Positions 23,301 to 33,372 of a stretch of DNA of 64,000 bases are shown one piece after another. This DNA comes from Marisa cornuarietis (lineage: Eukaryota; Mollusca; Gastropoda; Architaenioglossa; Ampullariidae). Numbering within the stretch: the first letter of the stretch is position 1; each line of letters starts with the position of its first letter. Position numbers and translations under genes: made by a program. The stretch is from positions 14,025,001 to 14,089,000 of the forward strand of contig SMMW01000575.1 in NCBI GenBank assembly GCA_004794655.1, given 5' to 3'. The notes under the pieces were generated by a model, which ran no database searches, was not told the DNA's origin, and was given only the letters and a program-made list of their open reading frames with translations.

Positions 23301-26300
23301 AGTTTTACATTTGTTCTATAGTTTAGATATTGCTGTATGCAATTCAAGTCCCTAATGGAAGGCAAATTTATTAAATTTATAGCTTTTAAAAAATAATCTT
23401 GAACAGCCCCATGCCTGTTGAAGTAGAGCGTTGACTTCAGTGAGTTTGTTTCTACTGAGCAGCCATCTTGGTGATTCCTCAACCAACCTGAAAAAAGGCC
23501 CATACACGGAATATTTTCTCTTTCTCGCTCTTTTACATTAAAGCAAGCACGCACTCACACACTAACACTGACAGACGCACAGAGAGAAAGAAAAAAAAAA
23601 CCCAGATCGACAGATCAAGAGTTAAGATATATTTAGATTCTGTTATTGATTACAATTGCCATAACATTTTAGGACATTTACACTCTAGCACACTAATGTG
23701 CAACATATAATTAATACAATTAATATTACGACACACGAAAGAGATGTTCCAGTGTACCAGATGGGCGAGCAGCATGCATGTCATAGACACACTAAAAGTA
23801 AGACAGGAAGAAGACCGTTGCATTGTTAAGGCCACGCAACGTGCAGACACGTAACATACACCACACACTGACCACACCCGTTCCTTACGAGCTCTTTCGT
23901 TCAACAAAACACAAAGATCTGTCCGTGGGTTCCTACTATCCTATAATTATGGGGAGTTCTACTAATATGTATGGGGGTGGTTGCCTACTTCAAAATTTCC
24001 ATTTACTTTTCCATTTTCACAGAATTTCAAAAAATTTCCTATCAAAAATATATCGCAACGAATTAAGGTCTCATATACCCTTTCAATAACATACGTGATT
24101 CTAACAAGCATGAATATACGTCAGTAATCAAGCCAAAATCAATGTATGTCAACCATCGAGCATGAATCAATAAACGGCAATACCCAAACATGAATCAATA
24201 TCATCATTACCTCCCGAACGTCCAATTATTCTTCTTTAACAAACAGCTCTTCTTACTACTAGTCAGTCCCTTCTTCAATGTTCCAATCAACCAGTTCTCC
24301 GACAGGTATTCAGAATGGGACATAAAAAAGTCCCGAAACGATAGTCTTATTTCAACTAGAAAATGACAAAACTCACTTACTGTTCCAAGTCCGATTAGAA
24401 TTCGTAGCTGCACTGACATACACACTCCTATAAATTATCTCCCTTGACACGCTTCGATCGACTAGTTGTCGTCGATTCTCATGGATCACCGATTATCCAA
24501 TTCTCCTTCTCCGTTTGACGTGACGTAATCAGCACGTTGAAGACAGTACTCCCTTGATGTCATGCACACAGCTCTTTGACGACTAGTTACTTGACGGTCG
24601 AAGTGCACGCAGCACGTTGACGACAATATACTTCTGGTCCACGACATCTTCTTTACAGTCTTCTTGACCCCCAACTAATTCCTGGTATACTCCAAAACTC
24701 CAAAGCTCCTTGTTCTTCTTCCCCAAGTAATTCCTTGACTAGGCAAGGAACTAGATTTTCTCCCCTGTTTCCTTCACACAGAACGTACTCCTATGTCCTT
24801 CCACTAGCACGTTTGGTCAGGGAATGAATAAAATCAGTTCACATGACTTACAGGTGCTACTGTTACTACTTTACTCAGGCGCACGCTCTCTCCTGAACCG
24901 AACTCACATTCCTGCATTTCTCGTACTTTTGTTAAAGAGGGACTAGCCCTGCGCCTTAGTACATAAAGGGAACTAACTCCAATTCTTACATTACTTACTG
25001 TCACGGATCGATCCGTGACATGCATATTGTTCAGAAATAAGAACATCGTTACACGAGCAAAACTAAGACAGGAAGAAGTTTTGTAATGTGTACAAAACAT
25101 TAAAGGGGAAGAAGATCGCCATACGACTCACCAGAAGTAAGACAGGAATAAGACCGTTGGACCTGCCATGGCCAGTTGCAGGTGCCACCACGTCCGAAGC
25201 CCGTAGGCCACGCCTGTTTGAATGAAGAGCCCGAAACACCAGAACATCATGAACAGCGATCCACACATCGTCCTGACCCCGTCCCCCACCAGCTCCAGGC
25301 CTGCACAGTCAAGAGAAAAGTTAGGGTTACAACAGTCATACCTGGAGTACAGTACTCGTCAGAAGTGAGCATCAATTTGATTTCTACACATCTAGAACCT
25401 CGACGAGGACACTGATGAAGAAGGTTAAAGGACAAACAAAGATACAAGAAAGACTACAAAAACGAATGAACAAAAATATCAATAACTGTAAATACCTCAA
25501 ACAAACAAACAAACAACCCCAAACATACTTAAGAAAGAACAAATGAAATAATTATTAAATCAATAAACGAATGCTTAAGTGAGCGAAAGAAAGAAAGATT
25601 AAATGCCAGAATAATAAAAATTAGGGCAAAAATGCAAAAAAGTAAAAGATAAAGAAAATCAAATGTATGAAAACACATTAAGAGAGAGAATAAGAGAGAA
25701 AGAAAGTGTAGGAGAACGACAGAGAGAAGGGGAAACAATCTCAGTGAATCAGTTTACCTAAGACGTAAGCACACAGGAAGATTCCCATGTTGGACACACC
25801 GACAAAGGAGCGGAGGATGGCAAAGACGAGGAATGAAGGCGCAAAGGCGGTGCCGACGCAGGCAACGATGTGGAGCAGCAACCCAAGCATCATGGACTTC
25901 TTGCGGCCAAACCTACGGTAGAAAGTCCCCCTCACTGTACAACCGTTCGTCCTAAGCGCTAAGATGGCGGGCGAGGGGCGGAGGGATTGACCTCAGAGCC
26001 TCTACAGTTGAATATAAAGTCTTTGTCGTCATGACCTGGGTTGTTTTGCCCAGGATGTTTGCGGTCTGAGACATCTTTCTTACACTAGCATCGTTCTAAA
26101 TACACTTAAGACCGTTCTAAAAAAAAGTTCATGCATTCGTGTCTAGCCCCGACGCTGGGAAACACCAAAGAGACGTTGTTTACCCGGTACTTTATCGTTC
26201 TGGGTATGTGTGAGTAAGAATTGTGAGTGCGCATGCGTGCGTGGGTGAGTGCGTGGGCCTGTGCACGCGTGTTTGTTTCGACAGGATTGGTACAAAAGGA

Positions 26301-27389
26301 TTCTCAGTGATTTTCAGAACTTAGGCAACCTGTCAGATATCATGCCCATGATCGTAGAGCCAACCACCACCCCCGCCATGTACAGCATGTCCGCCAGCGC
26401 ATGGCGATCTTTCTCGCTGCATACCAAGTTCATCTGAAACACGAGGGTAAATGCCATATGACACAGCAGCACAGCCATTCTTGTCTAAAATCTTGCTTAG
26501 TTCTTGGTGTAGACTGTATTTCAGAAAACTGTAGCTAAATTTTGTATGCAAAAGAGATCACGTTTTGAATAAGCTGGAACACAATGACAATGGCAGTGGG
26601 AATGACAATGTCAGGACAATGACATTTCTTTATTTAAGTGAGGGATAGACTTTACCCCTTAACGATAAAAAATTGTCTCTCTGGCCGACACAAAAATGCA
26701 CACAAAGTGTTGTAGGTAGAGACCTTAGAAATAAAGCCGAAAAAACAAACATGACTCTTGCTTAACTACCGTACAAACCCTTTCTGATTATCCAGAAATA
26801 CATGATCACCTGCTCAGTGAATGTACTGACAAATGTAGAGTGATCGTAGACCCAGCTGTCACACGAGGTAGTACTCCTATTACAGAGAAGTTCTTCCGGT
26901 TCAGAGGTCCAGTTCCGGTTGACATACAAAAGACACTGACTCCGCTTCATCGTACCATCGGAATCTTCCTCCCATGGTATCGACAGGTTGAGAAGAGCTT
27001 CAGTGTGGTTGTCCACCGCATCAAATGTATCGTTCTCTAGTTCCACAAGCTTGCATCTGCCGGTGAAGTGTCGGGGGAAACAAAACCTTACAGGCTGTGT
27101 TATTTTGAGTCAGAGATATTTTTTAATTACTTAATCTATTATGTGAAGTATTTTTTTTATAAAATAAAAAAAGAAGATATTTTAAATAAAAGTGAAAACC
27201 TCGAAATAAATAAATGAATAGAAGAAAGAAAGAAAAAAACAACAACCGAAGAGACTAATGAAAGTTGAGAGAGAAGAAAGATTGTAAAGAAAGACAAAAT
27301 TAAAAAACGAAGAAGATATATAAATAAAGGAATTTAAAAAAGTCTCTGCAGGTGACAGTACTGTTAGAAAATATTAAACAAATAGTTAA

Positions 27390-27467
<78 letters not shown>

Positions 27468-30089
27468 TGCAAGAGATAAATGCGAAATAAAAATTGCGAA
27501 ATGAAAAAAGTGTCATGTGCAGTCCAGCACTGACCTGTGATCGGGTATGGCTAGTGTGAAGACAGTTATAAAAGTCTCGATGCCGCATGTCATGGACAGA
27601 AGACACATGAGAAAAAAAACTCGCTTTTGATACCGTCCAAAATTGCCAAGGCCATATAGCGCCTCCCCCAAAGTCACCCCTTCCTCTTCCTGAAAAAAGA
27701 TTAGTTGTGGGAAAACTGAAAACACCCGAAGCTCAGGGAAAAGGAAATGGAAAGAAAGTGAAAAAAGACACCATAATGCTGTAACAAAGTAAAGAGAGAA
27801 AAGACATCTCACATTAAAGCTTAACTGATGAAAAGAGATCTAGAGAGAAAGTTAAAAATAGAGTACATTTGAAAAACAAAAGCACAAAGTTACAGACCTT
27901 ATAATGCGAGGAATGAAAGACCAGGAAGAAGAGGAAAATAAAAGTAGATAATGACATTGTCAATTAAAGCAAAACCAGGTAAAGGGAAGTAGATACAATT
28001 GAGGTGAGATTCAAAATACAGCTGTGCAGCGTAGACAATAAAAGAAAACATTAGGTGACAACTTCACTTTATCCATGATTGTTACAACTTTTGATATGGA
28101 AATCAGTATTATTACTTTTTTGAGTACTGTTGCTTATGTTGTGACTACCCCACACACCAATACTGTCATTATATGAGGCTTCCATTACGTGGACACTTCT
28201 ACAGTTGTTGATGTTACCGATAAAATCACTCTTTTCGTCTTCTACTGCAACGGCAAAAACAACAGCAGCGACCAGGAAGTGCTAACTCGTGTTACATTAT
28301 ATCTTTATTGTGCAGCACCATGCGCTTCTGTTACTATGTTAACTCGTGTTACATCCATCCTATCGGAGGTGGTGGTGGGGGGATTGTTTTACGCCAAACC
28401 AGCAACTAAGGCTCTATCACGGCAATATCTTATCAGAGGAAACATCACGAGAAGATAAGGTTATAAAATCAACGTCACAGAACCTAAAAAAAAATCAACA
28501 TTGAAGAAATGAAATGATGTTCAGGACGACAGACAGCAGGGCAACAATATGCAAACAATATTTCGGTACCCAATGTACTCTAGGGCAGTATTTGTAAATG
28601 AAACAAATTTTTAAGTCACGACGAATTGTTGCTAATACTGTGACTGCTGCTTCTAGTACAGCATCTGTTGCAAATATCTTTGTTTTCTTTGCTAATACTG
28701 GTGTGTTTACTACTACCATGTAGAGTTCGAAATGTCAGAAGCTAGCAGTTACTGCCACTTTTTCAGGAAACAGTAACCAGCTTGTAAAGTGTCACAGATT
28801 TTAACTTTAGAAAGCACATTGACGACACTGATGAGTGCACGTGCTCACAATTGCATTCAGTCCTAAAGAATTTACGTTTTGGCGCTGGATGGCTAATCAA
28901 GCAGCCTGCACCATTCTAAATATTATAATTATTATTATCAGTGCTATTTCATGGTGCCCCAGGAAGGAAGATAAGATGAGACAGGACACATTACTCTGGT
29001 GTAGACATGCATGAAGCTGTTATCAGCAGCGAGCTGGGCATGACACGGTCCACACAGGAGAGCACGTGATGACACTTCATAGTGTGAGGGCGGTTTTGAA
29101 CTGTTGAAGGTTCAAATGTAGAGTGATCGTAGACCCAGCTGTCACACGAGGTAGTACTGTGTCCACAGTCAGCAGCTTGTCAGTGTTATCTCAGTGTGAT
29201 TACAGACAAACGGAATGCTTAGCTCCCTTATATACTGTGGCGCTTCGGTACACTTTAAGGCTAACCCGAGTCAAACATGAATCGCAACTCATTCTTGCCA
29301 GCAGGTTAATGAATGTAGCTCTGTCCTTGGTTTATAATAAAAGTGCCTTGCGAATTTTTTAAATTGTTATTTCTAGGGGTGGGAGGGTGGAAGAGGGAGC
29401 ACACGTGCATTTATCGAAATTCTCATTTATAATTTCATCTAAAGCTACACCCAATCCGACCTGCATGCACATGCTAAGAAAAGGTGGCACAGCAACTAGA
29501 TTTGTCATGTGGCCTCGCGGTAAATGAGGTCTCCACCTCTTTCCAAAAACACAGGTGAGAATTGCAGTTTTCAAAGGTTTGCTTCGATGCTATTCGCTCA
29601 GGGCTGGAGAATTAATATCTTGCAATGAATTAAGCCCAGCCATCAGAAAATGACTTTGCACTCAGGTTCGCCGTTAAACATCAAAACCTTGCATTTGTTA
29701 CGGCAGTTAACAAAAAGAATTCTAAGCTTTCCAACAGAAATAAAAGACAGCCGTCGCAGCTCGAATGCCAGAAAATGCATTTACAGTAGGAAGGAAGAAG
29801 GCATTGATCACGCTCCTTGCGTGACAGGGCTATATTTCCGGGTTTCAATACACCTTGTGGGATTGTGTTTAATAGCCTTAACACAACATCGTTCAGCTTT
29901 GAAACACATACAGCACTGCAAGCCCGCAGGCCCTTACACCTAATATCTGCACACTTAGCTCCACACATTTTTAGTGTCGCTTATCTTTTGTTCCTGGAAC
30001 TGGCAACAGTTAACGAACGTATTGAGCGTCTGCCTTCCTACCTTCTCCAGTAAACGACCAGTCTCTGTCGCTGCTGCTGTAGAATCCAT
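20305..30089 (-). CDS. SLC22-family organic ion transporter, complete 12-exon gene
   Basis: Twelve exons, all with AG acceptors and GT donors except one GC donor, sum to 1704 bp; every phase fits, giving 567 residues, normal for the family. Landmarks: FGRYQKR (33-39) before TM1; a large extracellular loop (about 68-158) with five Asn glycosylation sequons (86, 94, 101, 126, 137), five Cys and CDSWVYD; the MFS loop DRFGRKK (194-200); ESPRWLL (307-313); SLVYYGLSLN in TM7 (375-384); LDRIGRK (414-420); AELFPTVAR (475-483). SLC22 proteins are plasma-membrane uniporters or exchangers of organic cations, zwitterions or anions; the substrate class cannot be told from sequence. A solo LTR sits in intron 6, and a decayed tandem copy lies downstream of this gene at 12.26-18.70 kb. 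The terminal exon is the least certain part. Confidence 0.93.
20623..20782 (-). CDS. SLC22 exon 11 (TM12 and tail)
   Basis: Acceptor CCCTTGAAAG. Encodes TVIVGGELGVALPLVVMGG and LLALLLPETLHQKLPETVED, then AVNFGKKT. Donor A|GTAAGC. Confidence 0.92.
21081..21262 (-). CDS. SLC22 exon 10 (TM10-11)
   Basis: Acceptor TTTTTACTGCAG. Encodes KMGASAAYAVIYLFSAELFP and GHLGGVISPYIAQL. Donor CTT|GTGAGT. Confidence 0.94.
22032..22050. repeat. (TA)n in SLC22 intron 9
   Basis: Short pure TA run about 30 bp past the exon 9 donor in transcript direction. Confidence 0.85.
22080..22306 (-). CDS. SLC22 exon 9 (TM7-9)
   Basis: Acceptor TTGGTCTCAG. Encodes TVVSLVYYGLSLN, the second MFS loop LDRIGRKT and FSGLACLATMFPVIYHAQ. 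Donor T|GTAAGT. Confidence 0.94.
22762..22892 (-). CDS. SLC22 exon 8
   Basis: Acceptor CTTCGTGCAG. Encodes LAKINKRPPPPSVLGLEKRK and NRVTLVRTLIIFLN, ending in a split Trp codon at GTGAGA. Confidence 0.88.
23415..23487 (-). CDS. SLC22 exon 7 (ESPRWLL; GC donor)
   Basis: Acceptor CTTTTTTCAG. Encodes LVEESPRWLLSRNKLTEVNA, then LLQQ. No GT donor fits; CAACAG|GCATGG restores phase 0 with exon 8 (LAKINKR), implying a GC-AG intron. Confidence 0.8.
23824..25020 (-). mobile_element. Solo LTR (1197 bp) in SLC22 intron 6, TSD TGCAT
   Basis: Flanked by identical TGCAT at 23819-23823 and 25021-25025. On the minus strand it begins TGTCACGGATC and ends CCTTAACA (TG...CA). There is no internal coding region, so it is the product of LTR-LTR recombination, or an LTR that lost its element. 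The first 22 bp (24999-25020) form a perfect palindrome of TGTCACGGATC and its complement. The retrotransposon superfamily (Ty3-type most likely) is inference. Confidence 0.88.
25132..25300 (-). CDS. SLC22 exon 6 (TM5-6)
   Basis: Acceptor TGACTGTGCAG. Encodes LELVGDGVRTMCGSLFMMFW and TWWHLQLAMAGPTVLFLSYF, ending in a split Trp codon (TG|G) at GTGAGT. Confidence 0.93.
25758..25912 (-). CDS. SLC22 exon 5 (MFS motif, TM3-4)
   Basis: Begins (R)FGRKKSMMLGLLLHIVACV and continues through TM4 (FLVFAILRSFVGVSNMGIFL). Donor TTAG|GTAAAC. Confidence 0.93.
26330..26433 (-). CDS. SLC22 exon 4 (TM2)
   Basis: Acceptor GTGTTTCAG. Begins MNLVCSEKDRHALADM, then TM2 (LYMAGVVVGSTIMGMI), ending in SD and a split Arg. 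Confidence 0.93.
26810..27086 (-). CDS. SLC22 exon 3 (large extracellular loop)
   Basis: 92 codons from FCFPRHFTGRC to STFTEQ, with all five glycosylation sequons and the CDSWVYD motif. Donor CAG|GTGATC. Confidence 0.92.
27390..27468. repeat. (CA)n microsatellite in SLC22 intron 2
   Basis: Nearly 40 CA repeats about 65 bp past the exon 2 donor (transcript direction). Confidence 0.96.
27535..27689 (-). CDS. SLC22 exon 2 (TM1)
   Basis: Acceptor CTTTTTTCAG. Encodes GEALYGLGNFGRYQKR and TM1, ending FTLAIPDH before a split Arg codon (AG|G) at donor GTCAGT. Confidence 0.92.
29113..29158 (-). repeat. 46-bp exact copy of part of SLC22 exon 3 inside intron 1
   Basis: Identical base for base to 26830-26875, which encodes SCDSWVYDHSTF. 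The similarity stops sharply on both sides. It is not followed by a usable donor, so it is not a spliced exon on present evidence. Confidence 0.9.
30042..30089 (-). CDS. SLC22 exon 1 (start codon)
   Basis: MDSTAAATETGRLLEK, then AAG|GTAGGA; phase 0, matching exon 2. Two decayed copies of the same exon near 17.9 and 18.5 kb support its identity as the true first coding exon. Confidence 0.8.
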
Positions 30090-30346
30090 AGAGCTCAGGG
30101 GTCAGACGCACGCATTACTCCTTCACCTCTTGGCCTAGTTATGTCCATGGTATTTTAAAAAAGAGAAGTAACCAGGTAGCAAGACGTTTGACGAGAGACT
30201 GATCTCCCGTAAGATACATAACTGTTTCAATAGCCAGGTATCTTTGTCCTGTACCCGTAATTCGCGCCAATCGCAGAAAAAACTATGCAAAGTAACGGCA
30301 TAAACAGCGTGAAAATCTTTTAAATAAATAAATAAACAAATAAATA

Positions 30347-31150
30347 CAGTCGGACCTCGCTAAGTCGAACTCAAAGGGACCCGAAAAAAAATCGACTTAC
30401 GGAGTTTTCGAGTTAGGGAAAATGGCGTAATAGGCGCAGGTTAATCAAGGACAATGTTTTTCTGGCTTAATTACTGTATTATAACCGTTTATTATACAGT
30501 ATTATCGTTTTATACGGATGCATGTACTGCCATTTCCGCGGCACGTACCGCACGGGAAAAACCACACCGACACGAACTCTATTCAGTGCTCGTCCCGATA
30601 AGAGACTGACAAAGTGTAGAAAACGTATTTTTCACAGTGAGTAAGATTGCGCGTGAACCACCAACGGTCCACTGGTCAAGTTACCACCGCCACCGCCACC
30701 GCCAGAAAGGATTGTCCAGGCGGGTGGTCATAAATCTTGACCAGTGATGCGCGGCCCACCGACTCGAAGCGGTCGTGGGGAAAAGTCTATTGTCGGCCAG
30801 TTCCCCTGAATCGGTCAACTTCAAAGGGGGGATTGGTGTGAGAGTCAGCTAGTTGTCCACTGCGCAACAGAGCACGCAACGAACCTTTTACACAAAGATG
30901 AAAGGACAATGGGATAAAAGTGTCTTTCTTGAGACAGTTTGGAACATAGTTTGGAACAGTTTGAGACATAGTTGCGTCTGGTTGGTGATGACTCAAAATT
31001 CGACTAATGGAGGTTGGAAGCCAAAACATCTTCGAGTTAAGGACATCTAAAATGTACATTGTTCTTATGGAATTTGGCCGGGAACTAACAATTAATTCGA
31101 TATAGGGAGGTTTTCGACTTAGTGAAGGTCGACTTAGCGAGGTCCGACTG
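30347..31150. mobile_element. Tigger/pogo-like DNA transposon, non-autonomous
   Basis: Perfect inverted termini of at least 20 bp (CAGTCGGACCTCGCTAAGTC at the left, its complement at the right), with TA on both outer sides, as for Tc1/mariner-pogo elements. The 804-bp interior has no transposase; it contains a CACCGC run near 30690. It lies about 258 bp upstream of the SLC22 start codon. Confidence 0.88.
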
Positions 31151-33067
31151 TAAAGAAATAAATTGAATAAACAAACTTTGTTCTGGACTGAAGCAAATCC
31201 TTGTGAATTTTTTTATCTTTCACTGCAACGAGAAGATGCTGCGTGGGACATAGAACTAGATGAAACCTTCTTTTTAGACTTTCATATCACTTATTAGCAA
31301 TGTTGCATTGGACCGTGTGAAGTAGGCTTTAGTTTGTGAAAACCGGGTCTTTATGGCGGGACATGCACGTGCGTTTTATGCACTACAATGACTTCAGGCC
31401 TTTCGCAGGAAACAAAATTGCATAGGTAAAACTTGATCTGGAATCGAAGCTAAAATAGACAAAAGTGAAAATCTTACTTTGCCATTATGCATTTCTGTTG
31501 ACACGATCTTCAACCGGCACGACCCTCGGATCAGTCTTCGAATATTTTGTAGGCCGGTTTATTGTCTTCACTACTTCTTTCTGCTGTTTGAAAATTAGAA
31601 ACAACCAGAAACAAGCAGCCACTGAAGCTGGATGAAATCTATGACTGATTTCTGTGTAACCACACGGACTGTCCCAGTATCATAGAGACATCTGTGTACA
31701 CTATATTGCGATGATTTCTTTAAAGATGCATTAAACACTGGCGACAGCGAGTATAAGATTTAAATGATCTTCAAATTTGTTAAGGTTTCATTTATCTCGA
31801 CTTAATTTTTTTTTTTACTGAAAAACACAAAATTTCCTTGCATAATACAGTACCAGGGTTGGTCTTGAGCGTCATTTGCATCTAGATTCTACAAAATTGA
31901 GTCTGGTTACAGTAGGGCAAGGGTAACTATGACACGGGTTTGAGTGGAGTGTTGAGTAGGATCGCGAGGCATCGATGAAATGCGTTAAGATACACCCCGC
32001 TCGGTGACGAGTGATCTTCAGAGAGCGTTTACAGACAGGATGATGAAGGCCTGGAGCTGTCGTCACGCGGATAAAGGGAGGCCACTGGTGGGTTGGCAGG
32101 GGAGCTAATGCGTCGGATGGTAGGGCGAACTTTGGGGTTACAGAAGGAGATGTCGCTTGACGAAAGTAAAGGCCCAGCACAGGACAGGTGTCAAACACAA
32201 AGATGTCGAACCAGAGCGGGAAGGAACAGCTCTGGAATGTTCTTTTTAATCCTGTGTTGCTATGGTAGTACAGTCTTTCCCTTCTTATTAAAAACAGTGT
32301 GAAATATATCAAGTTTGGGTCTGATACTGGTGTGTGAGATTATATCACATTTGGCTAAAGGGTTAATTTTTGTTTTAAATGATAGATGATAGAAGTTTGT
32401 GTCATATACCGATCTAAAATTTAAGAACTCCAACGATTAAGACGAAGCGTGTATAGGACCTTTAAGTATCCCATTTCTATTGCAATAAAGTTTCACGCTT
32501 AGATCGGAAAGCATCTCGAATGACGCCGTCGTCCTGATAAGAAAAAGAATGTACACAGGTTATCGGTTGCCTCGACAGATATCGATATCATTCACTATTA
32601 TAATGGATGCTGAGTACGGTTACTTGCGTCAAAACGTAGAAAGGAACAGAGAATAGCGATATCAGCGTTTCAAACTTGGTGTGGACATCTGCTACTATTG
32701 ATATCTTTAATATTTAATCTTTAAAAGCCAATAAGTATAACGAAAAAAGCTGGTTTTGAAGTGTAGTAAAAAGTAAGGCAGTTTGTAGGAATGTAAATAT
32801 CAGAATAGTGTGAAATCCTGAGCTCAGTTACGATTGTTTTTCAATTGCCCTGCGTCATCAACACCGGTCACAGGTGTAACGACACGACCCCGTTAACACC
32901 CGCAGATCCCATTTACACCTTTGCTAGCTCACATATTTCATATTCAAGATATTCAGTCAAAACTGCGCCAAAACTTAAGATCATAATCGATTGGAGTTAT
33001 CCTTACTGATAGCTTTTATAGCCAAGTGGAGTTACCAGTGAAAAGAGGGAACAAGTTTACTGTTATT

Positions 33068-33372
33068 GTGTTGTTGTGTAGTTAAATACCTGTGTTGTTT
33101 TTTGTTTGGTACATTGCAAAGTTGTTTTTGTAGTAGTACGCAGTGTAGCTGTGCAGTGGTGTGGATGTAGATTTCTGTGTAGTTGTACTACTTTGTAGCT
33201 TTATATTTGTGCAGCTGTGTAGCTGTGCAGTGTAGCTGTGTAGTGGCATAGTTGTACAGCTGTGTTCTTTTACAGATGTGTCTTAGCTGTTAGTTGTATT
33301 GCCGTGTAGTTTTGTATTATGCAGCTGTGTTGTTGAACTATTGTGTAGTTGTCCATTTGTGTAGTTGAGTAA
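33068..33372. repeat. Degenerate TGTGTAGTTGT / GTGCAGCTGTG minisatellite
   Basis: Over about 300 bp the strand is dominated by variants of GTGTAGCTGTG and GTGTAGTTGT with spacing of 10-25 bp, with no coding frame. Confidence 0.7.

Noticed and set aside
31872..32312. 146-codon minus-strand open frame
   Set aside because: No recognisable family and no supporting signals. The opposite strand is also partly open.
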